Positions 9,207 to 18,089 of a stretch of 64,000 bases of DNA are shown one piece after another. Both the position numbers and the translations under genes were made by a program. Under the pieces are notes generated by a model, which saw nothing but the letters and a program-made list of their open reading frames with translations, did no database searches and was not told where the DNA came from. Position 1 is the first letter of the stretch, and each line of letters begins with the position of its first letter. Source of the DNA: Rhodobacterales bacterium (GTDB taxonomy: Bacteria > Pseudomonadota > Alphaproteobacteria > Rhodobacterales > Rhodobacteraceae). Where the stretch lies: positions 32,355-96,354 of the forward strand of contig PDRW01000024.1 of NCBI GenBank assembly GCA_002746935.1, given 5' to 3'.

Positions 9207-9237
9207 CAACAGGCCACCCGCGACGGATGGCCTGTTG
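9207..9237. terminator. Hairpin between convergent genes
   Basis: Perfect 10-bp inverted repeat CAACAGGCCA/TGGCCTGTTG with an 11-base loop. It lies between the penicillin acylase gene (+) and the tad genes (-). No long T-run, so it is either a weak bidirectional terminator or another repeat element. Confidence 0.5.
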
Positions 9238-9292
9238 TTCTGATGGCTTGTTGTGATGGCGCCACCCGCCAATGCCGAGGCCCTCCCTCGCG

Positions 9293-9321
9293 CCCGGTGC
9301 CGGCCCCCTTCCGGCACCGGG
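9293..9321 (-). terminator. Hairpin just after the last tad gene
   Basis: Perfect 11-bp stem CCCGGTGCCGG/CCGGCACCGGG with a 7-base loop, starting 11 bases after the stop of the minus-strand TadE-like gene. It is well placed to end the tad transcript; the T-run is missing. Confidence 0.55.
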
Positions 9322-9331
9322 ACGCCAGTCC

Positions 9332-9919
9332 CTAACAGGGGGGAAGGGTTCCCCAGCAAAGCTGGGAGAAACGCGGCCGGGTCATCACGACGTCGACCAG
9401 GGTCTGGTCGCCGATCCCGCTGAACGTCCTGCTGAAGGGCGTCTTGTACTCGATACCGGTCTCGACCACGATCAGCTGATCGCCCGCGGCCAGCCAGGGA
9501 ATCGTCGGCCCGAGAATGTCGCGCAGCGACTGGTCGGTATAGGTCGGCAGACTCCCGGTCGCCTTGGACCAGTGGGTCTTGAGCCTGCGGCTGTTCAGGT
9601 CGCAATCCTGATCGCAATAGACCGACGTTACCCGCATCCACCCCGAGCCCGGCGACCGGGTGAGGTATTTGTAGAGCTTCGCCGCCCCGTTGAGATAGTT
9701 CATGTCGATCGGCGTGGTCTCGCGCGACAGCAGGTCCGAAACCGCGTAGTTCGCTTTCAGCGACAGGTTCTTGTCGCGGTAGACGTCGAAGAACGTATAG
9801 CTCGCGACAAAGGCCCAGAGCAGGAGCGGGAGGATCAGCACCGCCTCGACCGAGACCGAAGCATCCTCATCCCGGGCGAAACCGCCCAGCCCGAAACGGA
9901 AGGGTGTCATTGATGTCAT
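9332..9919 (-). CDS. TadE-like pilus assembly protein
   Basis: A 195 aa protein with a short cytoplasmic N-terminus, then the TadE/TadG-type pseudopilin segment DASVSVEAVLILPLLLWAF (residues about 18-40; Glu in the first turn as in prepilin-like proteins), one membrane span and a periplasmic domain with two Cys near YCDQDCD. TadE-like minor pseudopilins belong to the Flp/Tad pilus system for surface adhesion. AAGGAGG lies 8 bases before the ATG at 9919. It is the last gene of a three-gene set with tadG and another TadE-like protein, 13 bases after its neighbour. Confidence 0.82.
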   Translation of the reverse strand: MTSMTPFRFGLGGFARDEDASVSVEAVLILPLLLWAFVASYTFFDVYRDKNLSLKANYAVSDLLSRETTPIDMNYLNGAAKLYKYLTRSPGSGWMRVTSVYCDQDCDLNSRRLKTHWSKATGSLPTYTDQSLRDILGPTIPWLAAGDQLIVVETGIEYKTPFSRTFSGIGDQTLVDVVMTRPRFSQLCWGTLPPC

Positions 9920-9932
9920 GTCCTGGCCCTCC

Positions 9933-10481
9933 TTACTTTGGCTCGTTGACGAAGGTGGACGCGGCTGTAACCATGTACGCCCCTGTCGCGTCGACCGGCA
10001 GGTTCATGATCATCGGCGTGGTGCCGAAGACCGGGTCGAGCGCGGCACAGGCGCGCACCACCATCAGATCGTTGCCTTCGCCCAGGTTGAGCGGCGTGGT
10101 TGCCGGAGAGAGCGGTGCACTCCGGTCGACACAGGGCGTTCTGCCGTTCGGCAGGGCCCAGGTGGTCTTGGGCACCTTGGTCAGCTCGATCTTGACCGCA
10201 TCCGGGCAACCCTTGAAGACCAGTGCCGCCTCGCAGACCCGCCTCTTGAGCTCGTCGCTTTCGGTCGACCCGAACTTACCCAGCCTCAGCGCACGCACGT
10301 TGATGTCCAGCGCCCTGTCGAGCATCACCGACCGCATGAGGAAGATGGAGACTTCGAAGGACGACAGGAACAGGGTCATGATCGCCGGAAAGATGATCAC
10401 GAATTCCACGGTCGCCGAGCCGTCCTCACCAAGTACTGCCCTTTTCAGGCGCTTGAGGAGTTTTGTTTCCGCCCCGAACAT
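9933..10481 (-). CDS. TadE-family pseudopilin
   Basis: A 182 aa protein with a basic N-terminus (KLLKRLKRAV), then GSATVEFVIIFPAIMTLF, the TadE-type hydrophobic pseudopilin helix at residues about 20-45, and a periplasmic domain with four Cys. It would sit in the inner membrane and contribute to Tad pilus assembly. It begins 14 bases after the tadG stop and ends 13 bases before the next TadE-like gene. GAGGGGGATTGAGACC precedes the ATG. The relation to canonical tadE or tadF is not resolvable by eye. Confidence 0.85.
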   Translation of the reverse strand: MFGAETKLLKRLKRAVLGEDGSATVEFVIIFPAIMTLFLSSFEVSIFLMRSVMLDRALDINVRALRLGKFGSTESDELKRRVCEAALVFKGCPDAVKIELTKVPKTTWALPNGRTPCVDRSAPLSPATTPLNLGEGNDLMVVRACAALDPVFGTTPMIMNLPVDATGAYMVTAASTFVNEPK

Positions 10482-10495
10482 GGTCTCAATCCCCC

Positions 10496-12148
10496 TCAGT
10501 TGATAAGCCGAAGCTCGGAAATCTTGCGAGCAATGGCGGCGAACTTGTCAGCAAGGTTGCTGCCGTTGGCGTTGAAGTAATGCGAGGGCGTGCTGGCGCA
10601 CTGGCGCATCACGTCCGCGGACCAGGTTGTCACCTCGAAGCCGACCGTGAAGACCGTCACACCCTTTGCCTTGGCTGCCGAACAGATCGCCTGAAGACGG
10701 TCGTTCTTGACGTGGGTGCCGTGGTAGGAGCCGGGGTAGCCGCCGAGCCAGTCGAAGCGTGTCCACCATTCCCAGGATCTGTCGGCCCAGAGGTTGCCAT
10801 AGTCGAACTGCACGGCACCTGTGTTCGCGACGCTCTCGGTCGGGAGGTCACCATAGGGATGATCGTGCCACTGGTTATCGACCTCATACCATCTGTACTG
10901 GTCGGTGGACGCCTTGTAGACCGAGTAGATCCGGTCGTGCCCGGCAGCCTTGCAAGGGTCGCCGTCAACGCAGTCGTAGTAAAAGACCGGAGACGGGCCC
11001 GAACGACGGTTGTCGTAGAGGTAGTGCTGGCCGGTGTTGACCCCGTCGGTCATCAGCACGATCACCTTCTTGATGTTGGGCACCGTCCAGGCGAGCGGGC
11101 GGTTGGCGAAGTCGTTTGCAACCGTTCCCTCAGTGACCAGCTCGCCGATCACCGGCTGCGCCTTGGGATCGAGGAACGCCGCGCCCCACTTCATGCCGAC
11201 GTCAATCGAGGTATTGCCGCCAGCACCAAAGGCGCTGATCGCGCTATGAAGGCTGGGAATGTCGCCATTCACCGGGGTGATTTCACGCCAGCTGTCGGTC
11301 TGGCAGGTCCACCGCCAGCCCGGACCGGGGACATCGTCATAGGACCACGGGTCGATATGGCCGGTGCGCAGGAGTTGCTCGGTCGGGGTGATGCCCATCC
11401 TGTCGAAGTCATCCTCCCTGAACGTCACACAGGAGCTGTAGGTATGCTCATTGGTGACGGCGAAATGGCTGAGAAGGTCCTCACCCACGAGCACCTGCTC
11501 ACTGTAGGGCACGACGGTCAGCGAGACCTTGCCGGGTTCGACCGTGCAGCCGGTCGTGGCGTTGGGCCGGGCCGGATCGCACAGCATGAGGTTGACGAAT
11601 TGTTTGGCCGCCTTGCGCAGTTCGTAGATCTTGGTGTGGCCGGAAGCCGAGGAGCTACCCATCGAGCCGGACACGTCGAGCACCAGCGAGACTTCGGTCT
11701 GCGAGGCGTTTTCTTCCGCCGCGCCCATTGCCGGGGCGGGCAGACGGTCAATGCCCGACAGCCTCAGAAAGGTGGTACCGACGTCCAGTCTGGCCGAGGC
11801 TTCGACCCGGCGCGAGGTGAGCGACTCGGTCACGGTGATGTCGTCGGGGTCGATGAAATCCCCGAGGCCCGCCTTGTCGAAGTAGTCGAGCACCACATCC
11901 TTCGGGTCGAGCGTCTGCTGCATCGAGCCGGCGGCGAGCACCGCGCGGTCGAGCGTGGACTGAAGCCGTGCCCGGTGGGTCTCGGCGCGCATGAAGTCGA
12001 CCGAAAGCCCGGCGACGGTAAGCATGAGCACGAAGAGTATCAGCCCGAATATGATAAGCGAGCCGTCTTCCGAACGCAGGAAGCCTTTCCGGCGTCCTCC
12101 TGTTCTCAGCTTGTGGGTTGCGAAATTCTGTTTATGATGCTGTTCCAT
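10496..12148 (-). CDS. tadG: TadG-like protein with von Willebrand factor A domain
   Basis: A 550 aa protein. After a basic N-terminal tail comes the Tad-type segment DGSLIIFGLILFVLMLTVAGL (about 27-48; TadG proteins are tethered to the membrane by this helix), then DFMRAETHRARLQSTLDRA, the conserved stretch following the helix. A vWA domain begins near 150 with a complete MIDAS motif, DVSGSMGSSS, and continues with LMTDGVN; several Cys suggest disulfides in the periplasm. TadG is thought to anchor or stabilise the Flp pilus in the envelope. Upstream is a 360-bp AT-richer gap shared with the divergent pepF. The rest of a tad locus (flp, cpaB, tadABC) is not here. Confidence 0.87.
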   Translation of the reverse strand: MEQHHKQNFATHKLRTGGRRKGFLRSEDGSLIIFGLILFVLMLTVAGLSVDFMRAETHRARLQSTLDRAVLAAGSMQQTLDPKDVVLDYFDKAGLGDFIDPDDITVTESLTSRRVEASARLDVGTTFLRLSGIDRLPAPAMGAAEENASQTEVSLVLDVSGSMGSSSASGHTKIYELRKAAKQFVNLMLCDPARPNATTGCTVEPGKVSLTVVPYSEQVLVGEDLLSHFAVTNEHTYSSCVTFREDDFDRMGITPTEQLLRTGHIDPWSYDDVPGPGWRWTCQTDSWREITPVNGDIPSLHSAISAFGAGGNTSIDVGMKWGAAFLDPKAQPVIGELVTEGTVANDFANRPLAWTVPNIKKVIVLMTDGVNTGQHYLYDNRRSGPSPVFYYDCVDGDPCKAAGHDRIYSVYKASTDQYRWYEVDNQWHDHPYGDLPTESVANTGAVQFDYGNLWADRSWEWWTRFDWLGGYPGSYHGTHVKNDRLQAICSAAKAKGVTVFTVGFEVTTWSADVMRQCASTPSHYFNANGSNLADKFAAIARKISELRLIN

Positions 12149-12510
12149 TGTGTTCCCCTGACTTATATGCCCGGCCTGATTACGGGCAACGTTTTACGGT
12201 CCTTTTTAGTTTACCAAACACCCGGAACTTGACGGAATTGGGGCACGAATAGGGTATTTGGAGCACTGCGTGCCTGGCCGGGAAACTATCTGAGATAATT
12301 CGGTTTTTTCGTTCCCGATCCAGAGACAATCCGCCTTGGTTCTGCCGCATTTCGCCTGGCCTGCCGCGCGCCCCGGAGCGCCCCCGCCAGACGCGAGAAG
12401 GCCCCGCTCTGCGGATCTTTGCCGCCCGCCCCAACCGCCCCCGGCAAGCCCATTGCCCAACGGCCCGGCGCCTTCTATGTGTGACGGGATCCGAACTCAA
12501 AGGAGGCCGT
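12149..12510. promoter_or_regulatory. Divergent intergenic region tadG/pepF
   Basis: A 362-bp gap between divergent genes, with a conspicuously AT-richer part at 12170-12330 against the GC-rich surroundings. On the plus strand TTGACG at about 12226 is followed 17 bases later by GGGTAT, a weak promoter-like pair. A perfect AAAGGAGG stands at 12499-12506 in front of pepF. I see no gene in it. Confidence 0.45.
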
Positions 12511-14349
12511 ATGCGCGCCCTTCCCCTGCCCTTTCCCACCCCGAGCGCCGAAGCCGGTGCCGGTTCCGCCGCTGCCGGCGATTTCGGCGCGCTGCCGGAA
12601 TGGAACCTCACCGATCTCTACACCGCCCCCGACGCGCCGGACGTGGCCCGCGACACCGACCGCCTCGGCGCGGCCTGCAAGGCGTTCGCTCAAGACTACG
12701 AAGGCAGGCTCGCCGGGCTGGACGCCGGCGCGATGCTCGCCTGCATCCGCGCCTATGAAGAGATCAACCGGCTCGCCGGGCGGCTGATGAGCTACGCGGG
12801 ATTGCGTTATTATCAACTCACCACCGACCCGGAGCGCGCGCAATTCCTGCAAAACCTTCAGGAGCGGGTGACAGAGGACACCAACCACCTGGTGTTCTTC
12901 AGCCTCGAGATGAACCGCCTGCCCGATGCGCGGCTCGACGAGCTGATGGCGGCGAATGCAGAGCTTGCGCGCTACGCCACCTACTTCGGGCGGATGCGGG
13001 CGATGAAACCCTACCAGCTGTCGGACGAGTTGGAGAAGTTCATCCACGATCTGTCGGCCGTGGGCGCCGCCGCGTGGAACAAGCTGTTCGACGAGACCAT
13101 GGCCGGGCTCAGCTTCACCCCAGAGGGCGAGGAGCCGATGCCGCTCGAAGCCACGCTGAACCTGCTGACCGACCCGGCGCGTCCCCGGCGCGAGGCGGCA
13201 GCGCGGGAGCTGGCGCGGGTGTTCGGCGACAACGTGAAGCTGTTTGCGCGGATCCACAACACGCTGGCCAAGGAAAAGGAGATCGAGGACCGCTGGCGCG
13301 GCATGGAAACGCCGCAGATGGCGATGCATCTGGCCAACCATGTGGAGCCCGAGGTGGTCCAGGCATTGCGCGACGCGGTGGTGGCCGCCTATCCGAAGCT
13401 GTCGCACCGCTATTACGAGCTGAAGCGCAGATGGCTGGGGCTGGACAAGCTCGAGGTCTGGGACCGCAACGCGCCGCTGCCGATGGACGACAGCCGCGTG
13501 ATCGGCTGGGACGAGGCCCGCAAGACCGTGCTCGACGCCTATGGAGCCTTCTCCCCCGAGATGGCCGCGATCGCCGAACCCTTCTTCGACAAGGGCTGGA
13601 TCGACGCCGGCGTCAAGCCCGGCAAGGCCCCCGGCGCCTTCGCCCATCCGACGGTGACGGATGCCCATCCTTATGTGATGCTCAACTATCTCGGCAAACC
13701 GCGCGACGTGATGACGCTTGCCCATGAGCTCGGCCACGGCGTGCATCAGGTGCTGGCCGCGGGCCAGGGCGAGCTTCTGAGCCAGACCCCGCTGACGCTC
13801 GCCGAGACCGCCAGCGTGTTCGGCGAGATGCTGACCTTCCGCAAGCTGCTCGACGGCGCGCGCGACGAGAGCCAGCGCAAGGTGCTGCTGGCGGGCAAGG
13901 TCGAAGACATGATCAACACCGTGGTCCGGCAGATCGCGTTCTACGATTTCGAATGCAAGCTGCACGCGGCGCGGGCCGGGGGCGAGTTGACGCCCGAAGA
14001 CATCAACGCGCTGTGGATGAGCGTGCAGGGCGAGAGCCTCGGCCCGGCGTTCCGCTTCATGGAGGGCTACGAAACCTTCTGGTCCTACATCCCGCATTTC
14101 GTGCATTCGCCCTTCTACGTCTACGCCTATGCGTTCGGCGACGGGCTGGTGAACGCGCTTTATGCGGTCCATGAGGATGGTGCGCCGGATTTCCAGGAGA
14201 AATATTTCGACATGCTCCGCGCCGGCGGATCAAAACACCACAAGGATCTGCTCGCGCCTTTCGGGCTTGATGCCTCCGACCCCAGGTTCTGGGACCGGGG
14301 CCTCGCCATGATCTCGGGCTTCATCGACCAACTGGAGGATATGAAATGA
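12511..14349 (+). CDS. pepF: Oligoendopeptidase F (M3B metallopeptidase)
   Basis: A cytosolic zinc endopeptidase that cuts short peptides. The catalytic motif is HELGHG at residues 405-410 (HExxH, His405, Glu406, His409), with the third zinc ligand in the following LAETASVFGE helix. Length is 612 aa, normal for the family. A GTG ten codons upstream keeps the frame open, but AAAGGAGG lies 5 bases before the ATG at 12511, which decides the start. The stop overlaps the next gene by ATGA. Roles proposed for relatives are peptide turnover and sporulation or signal-peptide processing; nothing here picks one. Confidence 0.94.
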   Translation: MRALPLPFPTPSAEAGAGSAAAGDFGALPEWNLTDLYTAPDAPDVARDTDRLGAACKAFAQDYEGRLAGLDAGAMLACIRAYEEINRLAGRLMSYAGLRYYQLTTDPERAQFLQNLQERVTEDTNHLVFFSLEMNRLPDARLDELMAANAELARYATYFGRMRAMKPYQLSDELEKFIHDLSAVGAAAWNKLFDETMAGLSFTPEGEEPMPLEATLNLLTDPARPRREAAARELARVFGDNVKLFARIHNTLAKEKEIEDRWRGMETPQMAMHLANHVEPEVVQALRDAVVAAYPKLSHRYYELKRRWLGLDKLEVWDRNAPLPMDDSRVIGWDEARKTVLDAYGAFSPEMAAIAEPFFDKGWIDAGVKPGKAPGAFAHPTVTDAHPYVMLNYLGKPRDVMTLAHELGHGVHQVLAAGQGELLSQTPLTLAETASVFGEMLTFRKLLDGARDESQRKVLLAGKVEDMINTVVRQIAFYDFECKLHAARAGGELTPEDINALWMSVQGESLGPAFRFMEGYETFWSYIPHFVHSPFYVYAYAFGDGLVNALYAVHEDGAPDFQEKYFDMLRAGGSKHHKDLLAPFGLDASDPRFWDRGLAMISGFIDQLEDMK

Positions 14350-14813
14350 CCATGAAACATTTTGGCCGCATGGCCCTGACCGGCGCGCTTCTGGCGCTGA
14401 CACTGCCGCTTGCCGCGGAGGCGGGCCAAAGCATCGAAGGACGCTGGAACTGCCACGAAAACCTGAACCGCAACGGGCTGAAGGGCACGGTCGATTCCGC
14501 CGTGGACTTCCGCGCCGACGGCACGCTTTACACCGCCCTGGTGGTTCAGGCCCACAAGGTGGTGGTGCCGGTGCGGATCGAGGCCACCTATCAGGCCAAA
14601 TGGCGGCTCGACGGCAGCAAGCTGATCGAACAGGCCACCGGCGCGCAGATCACCGCCTTTACCATCGCCGGCGTTGACAGCTCCGAGGGCGAGAATGCGG
14701 CCGATTTCAAGAAAGAGCTGATGACCCCGGGCACGCCGCCGGATGTGGTGTTCGTTTCGGACAACCAGTTCGAACTGCGCCAGCCGGGCCGGGTAACGGT
14801 CTGCAAACGCTGA
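14346..14813 (+). CDS. Small exported hypothetical protein
   Basis: A 155 aa protein with a signal peptide (MTMKHFGRMALTG, then a Leu/Ala core to AEAG near residue 27). The mature part starts IEGRWNCHENLN, a pattern of small lipocalin-like or beta-sandwich exported proteins, and has strands alternating with charged turns plus a C-terminal Cys (VTVCKR) that could pair with Cys near 37. I do not recognise a named family. Its ATG overlaps the pepF stop (ATGA), so it is translationally coupled to the peptidase. The first codons offer two Met (1 and 3). Confidence 0.75.
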   Translation: MTMKHFGRMALTGALLALTLPLAAEAGQSIEGRWNCHENLNRNGLKGTVDSAVDFRADGTLYTALVVQAHKVVVPVRIEATYQAKWRLDGSKLIEQATGAQITAFTIAGVDSSEGENAADFKKELMTPGTPPDVVFVSDNQFELRQPGRVTVCKR

Positions 14814-14839
14814 GGCTTGCCCGGAGGCGATCCGACGGC

Positions 14840-14894
14840 GGCGGGGGCCGACAACGCCCGGCCCCCGCTCCCAAAGGCCCCCCAAAGGCCTTTT
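14840..14894 (+). terminator. Tandem hairpins after the pepF operon
   Basis: Two hairpins in a row start 27 bases after the stop. The first is GCGGGGGC/GCCCCCGC (14840-14867). The second is AAAGGCC, loop CCCCAAA, GGCCTTTT (14873-14894), ending in a four-T run as in an intrinsic terminator. The rest of 14895-15092 shows no gene. Confidence 0.6.
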
Positions 14895-15092
14895 GACGGC
14901 CCTCCCCATTTGCACCCCTGGGGGCGCAAGGGGTGTTGGGTGACGTGATTTGGGGCAGAGCCATACAGGCCGCACATATGGCCCCCCGCCCGGCGGAGCC
15001 CTGAAGACCTGAAGCCCCCTGAGGCGCGCGCCTCCTCCGGCTGGAAAAGCCAGCGTTTGCGGGCCCCGGAGCGCGCCGGCGCTCATCCGCAG

Positions 15093-15497
15093 TCAGGCGC
15101 GCAAGCTCTGTTCCTCCGCTTCCTTTTCGGCGCACTCTTCCGCCCCAGCTTCCGCGCCCCAGGGCGCGAAGGGGAAGGGTTTGTGCTCGCTCGTCCCGGC
15201 CTCGAACAGTGCCACGCGCGCCAGCCAGGCGGCGAGATCCTTTCCGAAATCGGCGATATGCGGGTTCTTTTCGCGGGCGAACAGCAGCCAGAGAAACTGG
15301 ACCACCGCACCCACCGCAAGAAGAAACGCCCCCACCCCGAAGAGCGCCGCCAGCGCCAGCATCCAGAGCCCGCGCATCCACGGGTTTTCGGGGTCGTTTT
15401 CACCGCCACCGTCCCGGTCCCCGGCCTTTGCGCCGGGCCATGGCTCCTCCAGCACCCGCGGGGCAATGTCGTCATCGCTGCCATGCTTTTCAGCCAT
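15093..15497 (-). CDS. DUF4389 domain membrane protein
   Basis: A 134 aa protein. An acidic N-terminal tail (to about residue 40) leads to a hydrophobic stretch RGLWMLALAALFGVGAFLL and a continuing VGAVVQFLWLLF, so one long or two short membrane spans. It continues with the DUF4389 pattern of Asn, FGKDLAAWLARVALF and PFPFAPWG, then a very acidic C-terminus. The function of the family is unknown. AAGGAGT lies 8 bases before the ATG at 15497. It follows the oxidoreductase gene by about 115 bases, a gap holding an ATTGT-N9-ACAAT inverted repeat (about 15584-15602). Confidence 0.75.
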   Translation of the reverse strand: MAEKHGSDDDIAPRVLEEPWPGAKAGDRDGGGENDPENPWMRGLWMLALAALFGVGAFLLAVGAVVQFLWLLFAREKNPHIADFGKDLAAWLARVALFEAGTSEHKPFPFAPWGAEAGAEECAEKEAEEQSLRA

Positions 15498-15611
15498 CGG
15501 ACCACTCCTTCGTTCTGCCGCGTCCGGAACCGGCACCGCTTACCCCCGAAGCCTCGCAAACAACTTGAAGATACGGAGGCAGAACATTGTTTTCCATATA
15601 CAATCCGAATG

Positions 15612-16601
15612 TCACCCCATCTCTGTGGCGATCTCGAATATCCGGTCTATCATCTCCTGCGTACCGCGGCTGAACTCCAGCGGACAGGGGTAGTCTGCCC
15701 CGGTGCGCACCGAATGGGCGAAGTTTTCGACCTGGTTCACATAGTGGTTGGCGCGCGGCCATTGCTCGGTGCGGATGGTACCCGCAAGATCGCGGATATG
15801 GATCGCGGCCACGCCGAAATCGCCGGCGTTGAACGGTGCCGAAATCGTGAGCGACCCTTTCGAGCCCTGAACCACCACCTCCTGCCGGGGCGGCAGGCGC
15901 ATCGAGGTCATTGCCGAATAAGTAAACCGCCCGGTCGGCCCTTCCATTTCGCCCAGCACATGGGCCCAGGTGTCGACCCCGTTTTCGTATTTCACCCGCG
16001 CGGTGAGCTCGAGCGGCTCGGCCCCGGTGAGGAAGCGGGCGGAGGAACAGGTGTAAACCCCGATGTCACGGATGCCGCCGCCGCCGGTTTCGGGACGGTT
16101 GCGGATATTGTCCGGCTCCGCGCCGTTGTCGTAGCAGAACACGCTGTCCACATGGCGGACCTCACCGATCTCGCCCGAGGCCACGATTTCCTTCGCCCGG
16201 ATGAATTGCGGGTGATGCACGATCATGTAGGCCTCGGCCACCAGCAGCCCGGTCTGGTCGCGCAACTCGATCAGCCCGTCGATTTCCGCCGCCTTCATCG
16301 CGATCGGCTTTTCGGTCAGCACATGTTTGCCCGCCTCAAGCGCCCGTTTGGTCCATTCCACATGCAGCGTGTTGGGCAGCGGGATGTAAACGGCGTCGAT
16401 CGCCTCCCACTCCAGCATCGCCTGATAGTCGAGAAACACATCAAGCCCCGGGCAGAAGGCCTCGAACGGCGCGGCCTTGACATGGGTCGAGGTGGCCAGC
16501 GCCACCAGCCGGTTGCCGCGCGCCGCATGGATCGCCGGCCCCATGTGCTTGCGCACGAATTCACCCGCCCCGAGAATGCCCCAGCGTAGTTCCTGGCCCA
16601 T
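15612..16601 (-). CDS. Gfo/Idh/MocA family oxidoreductase
   Basis: A 329 aa NAD(P)-binding dehydrogenase of the glucose-fructose oxidoreductase/inositol dehydrogenase family. Residues 8-13 give the Rossmann turn GILGAGEF. The catalytic-site EKP motif is at 97-99 (LTEKPIAMKA). The C-terminal alpha/beta domain follows, with GGGGIRDIGVYTC near 180-192. The ATG is preceded by GGAGGGCGAC. Substrates in the family are mostly sugars or cyclitols; the true one cannot be told here and there are no sugar transporter genes nearby. Confidence 0.9.
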   Translation of the reverse strand: MGQELRWGILGAGEFVRKHMGPAIHAARGNRLVALATSTHVKAAPFEAFCPGLDVFLDYQAMLEWEAIDAVYIPLPNTLHVEWTKRALEAGKHVLTEKPIAMKAAEIDGLIELRDQTGLLVAEAYMIVHHPQFIRAKEIVASGEIGEVRHVDSVFCYDNGAEPDNIRNRPETGGGGIRDIGVYTCSSARFLTGAEPLELTARVKYENGVDTWAHVLGEMEGPTGRFTYSAMTSMRLPPRQEVVVQGSKGSLTISAPFNAGDFGVAAIHIRDLAGTIRTEQWPRANHYVNQVENFAHSVRTGADYPCPLEFSRGTQEMIDRIFEIATEMG

Positions 16602-16766
16602 GTCGCCCTCCGGTCTTCAGCCAACATCCGCCCGGCATCCGGCCACCATCCGGCCAGACCCGGCCCTCAGTTTCAGGTTAGCCCCAGGCCCGGGCTGCTG
16701 CAATGCGCTCCCGCCCGGGCGGGCGGCAATCCCCGGGTCATCGCGCGCCCAGGCTGCCCGGGGCGC

Positions 16767-17663
16767 TCATTCCGCTTCCACAAGCCCCCTGGCGGCGGCA
16801 AGCTCCTGCATCTTCTTTTGCAGCTTCTCGAAGGCGCGCACCTCGATCTGGCGGATGCGTTCGCGGCTCACCCCGTAGTGCTCCGACAGGGTTTCGAGCG
16901 TCACCGTCTGGTCGGAAAGGCGGCGCTGGGTCAGAATGTCGCGCTCGCGGTCGTTGAGCACGGCCATCGCCTCCACCAGCATCTCGCGCCGGGTCTCGAG
17001 TTCGTTGCGCGCCTCGTAATCCCCGGCCTGATCGGCAGCTTCGTCCTCGAGCCAGTCCTGCCATTGCATGGACGATTCGCCGTCGGCCGAGATCGTCGCG
17101 TTGAGCGAGGCGTCGCCCCCCGACATCCGCCGGTTCATCGAGATCACCTCGTCTTCGGTGACGTTGAGATCGTGGGCGATGCGTTTGACGTTTTCCGGGC
17201 GCAGATCGCCCTCCTCCAGCGCACCGATGCGCGCCTTGGCCTTGCGCAGGTTGAAAAACAGCTTCTTCTGGGCACTGGTGGTGCCGAGCTTCACCAGCGA
17301 CCAGGAACGCAGGATATATTCCTGAATCGAGGCCCGGATCCACCACATGGCATAGGTCGCGAGCCGGAAGCCCTTTTCGGGGTCGAACCGCTTCACCGCC
17401 TGCATGAGGCCGACATTGGCCTCCGAAATCACCTCTGCCTGCGGCAGCCCGTAGCCGCGATAACCCATGGCGATCTTGGCCGCGAGGCGCAGATGGCTGG
17501 TCACCAGCTTGTGCGCCGCGGCGCTGTCCTCGTGGTCCACCCAGCTTTTCGCCAGCATGTATTCCTCTTCCGGCTCCAGCATCGGAAACCTGCGGATCTC
17601 CTGGAGGTATCGGTTCAACCCGCCTTCGGGGGTCGGGGCCGGCAGATTGGCATAATTGCTCAT
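16767..17663 (-). CDS. rpoH: RNA polymerase heat-shock sigma factor RpoH
   Basis: An alternative sigma factor (298 aa) of the sigma-32 type, directing RNA polymerase to heat-shock and stress promoters. Region 2 lies at about 45-120 (GLMQAVKRFDPEKGFRLATY, then WWIRASIQEYIL). The RpoH-specific box QKKLFFNLR is at 132-140, and region 4 with a helix-turn-helix at about 225-285 (ERDILTQRR...SRERIRQIE). Alphaproteobacteria often have two RpoH paralogues; which one this is cannot be decided here. It has its own sigma-70-like promoter just upstream. Start at 17663 gives the conserved MSNYANLPAP terminus. Confidence 0.95.
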   Translation of the reverse strand: MSNYANLPAPTPEGGLNRYLQEIRRFPMLEPEEEYMLAKSWVDHEDSAAAHKLVTSHLRLAAKIAMGYRGYGLPQAEVISEANVGLMQAVKRFDPEKGFRLATYAMWWIRASIQEYILRSWSLVKLGTTSAQKKLFFNLRKAKARIGALEEGDLRPENVKRIAHDLNVTEDEVISMNRRMSGGDASLNATISADGESSMQWQDWLEDEAADQAGDYEARNELETRREMLVEAMAVLNDRERDILTQRRLSDQTVTLETLSEHYGVSRERIRQIEVRAFEKLQKKMQELAAARGLVEAE

Positions 17664-17714
17664 GTACGTCCTGACTTCTCCGCTACCGCCCCGATGTTTC
17701 GAGGCTTAACATCA

Positions 17715-17743
17715 CAGATAGAGCACCCGCCCGCAAGGTTCAA
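17715..17743 (-). promoter_or_regulatory. Promoter of rpoH
   Basis: On the minus strand TTGAAC and TATCTG are separated by exactly 17 bases, close to the sigma-70 consensus, and lie about 52-80 bases before the rpoH start codon. This predicts a leader of about 45 bases. Read by eye only. Confidence 0.55.
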
Positions 17744-17843
17744 CCCCGGCCGGAGGCGGAGCCTGACCCTGGCGGCTGTCGAAATGCCGCAGGGCACCGG
17801 CGCGGGCGGGGGCAGGGCAATGCGGTGCAATGGGGTTTCGCAA

Positions 17844-17899
17844 GGCCCGGGGGCTCTGCCCCCGGACCCCCGGAGTATTTACCCCAGGAAAAAGGAGCA
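17844..17899 (-). repeat. GC-rich palindromic dispersed element, copy C
   Basis: Reads on the minus strand as CCTTTTTCCTGGGGTAAA, TACTCCGGGGGTCC, then the hairpin GGGGGCAGAGCCCCC. Unlike copies A and B it lies between divergently transcribed genes (rpoH and valS), so termination cannot be its only role. The remainder of 17744-18089 shows no gene. Confidence 0.75.
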
Positions 17900-18089
17900 G
17901 CCGGGGGATGTGGTCCGGGCGGGCCGCCGGGGCAGCGGGCGGCGGGCGCGGGGGAAATGCCGGCAGCCGGGGGACGGGCAGGCGCCGCCGGGGGGCTGCC
18001 GGTTTTCTCCCCCCGACCCTTCTTTTCCCGCCATCACTCGCCTATACACCCCGGGACTCTAGGAACGACCGAAACCGGGAACCTTCGCC

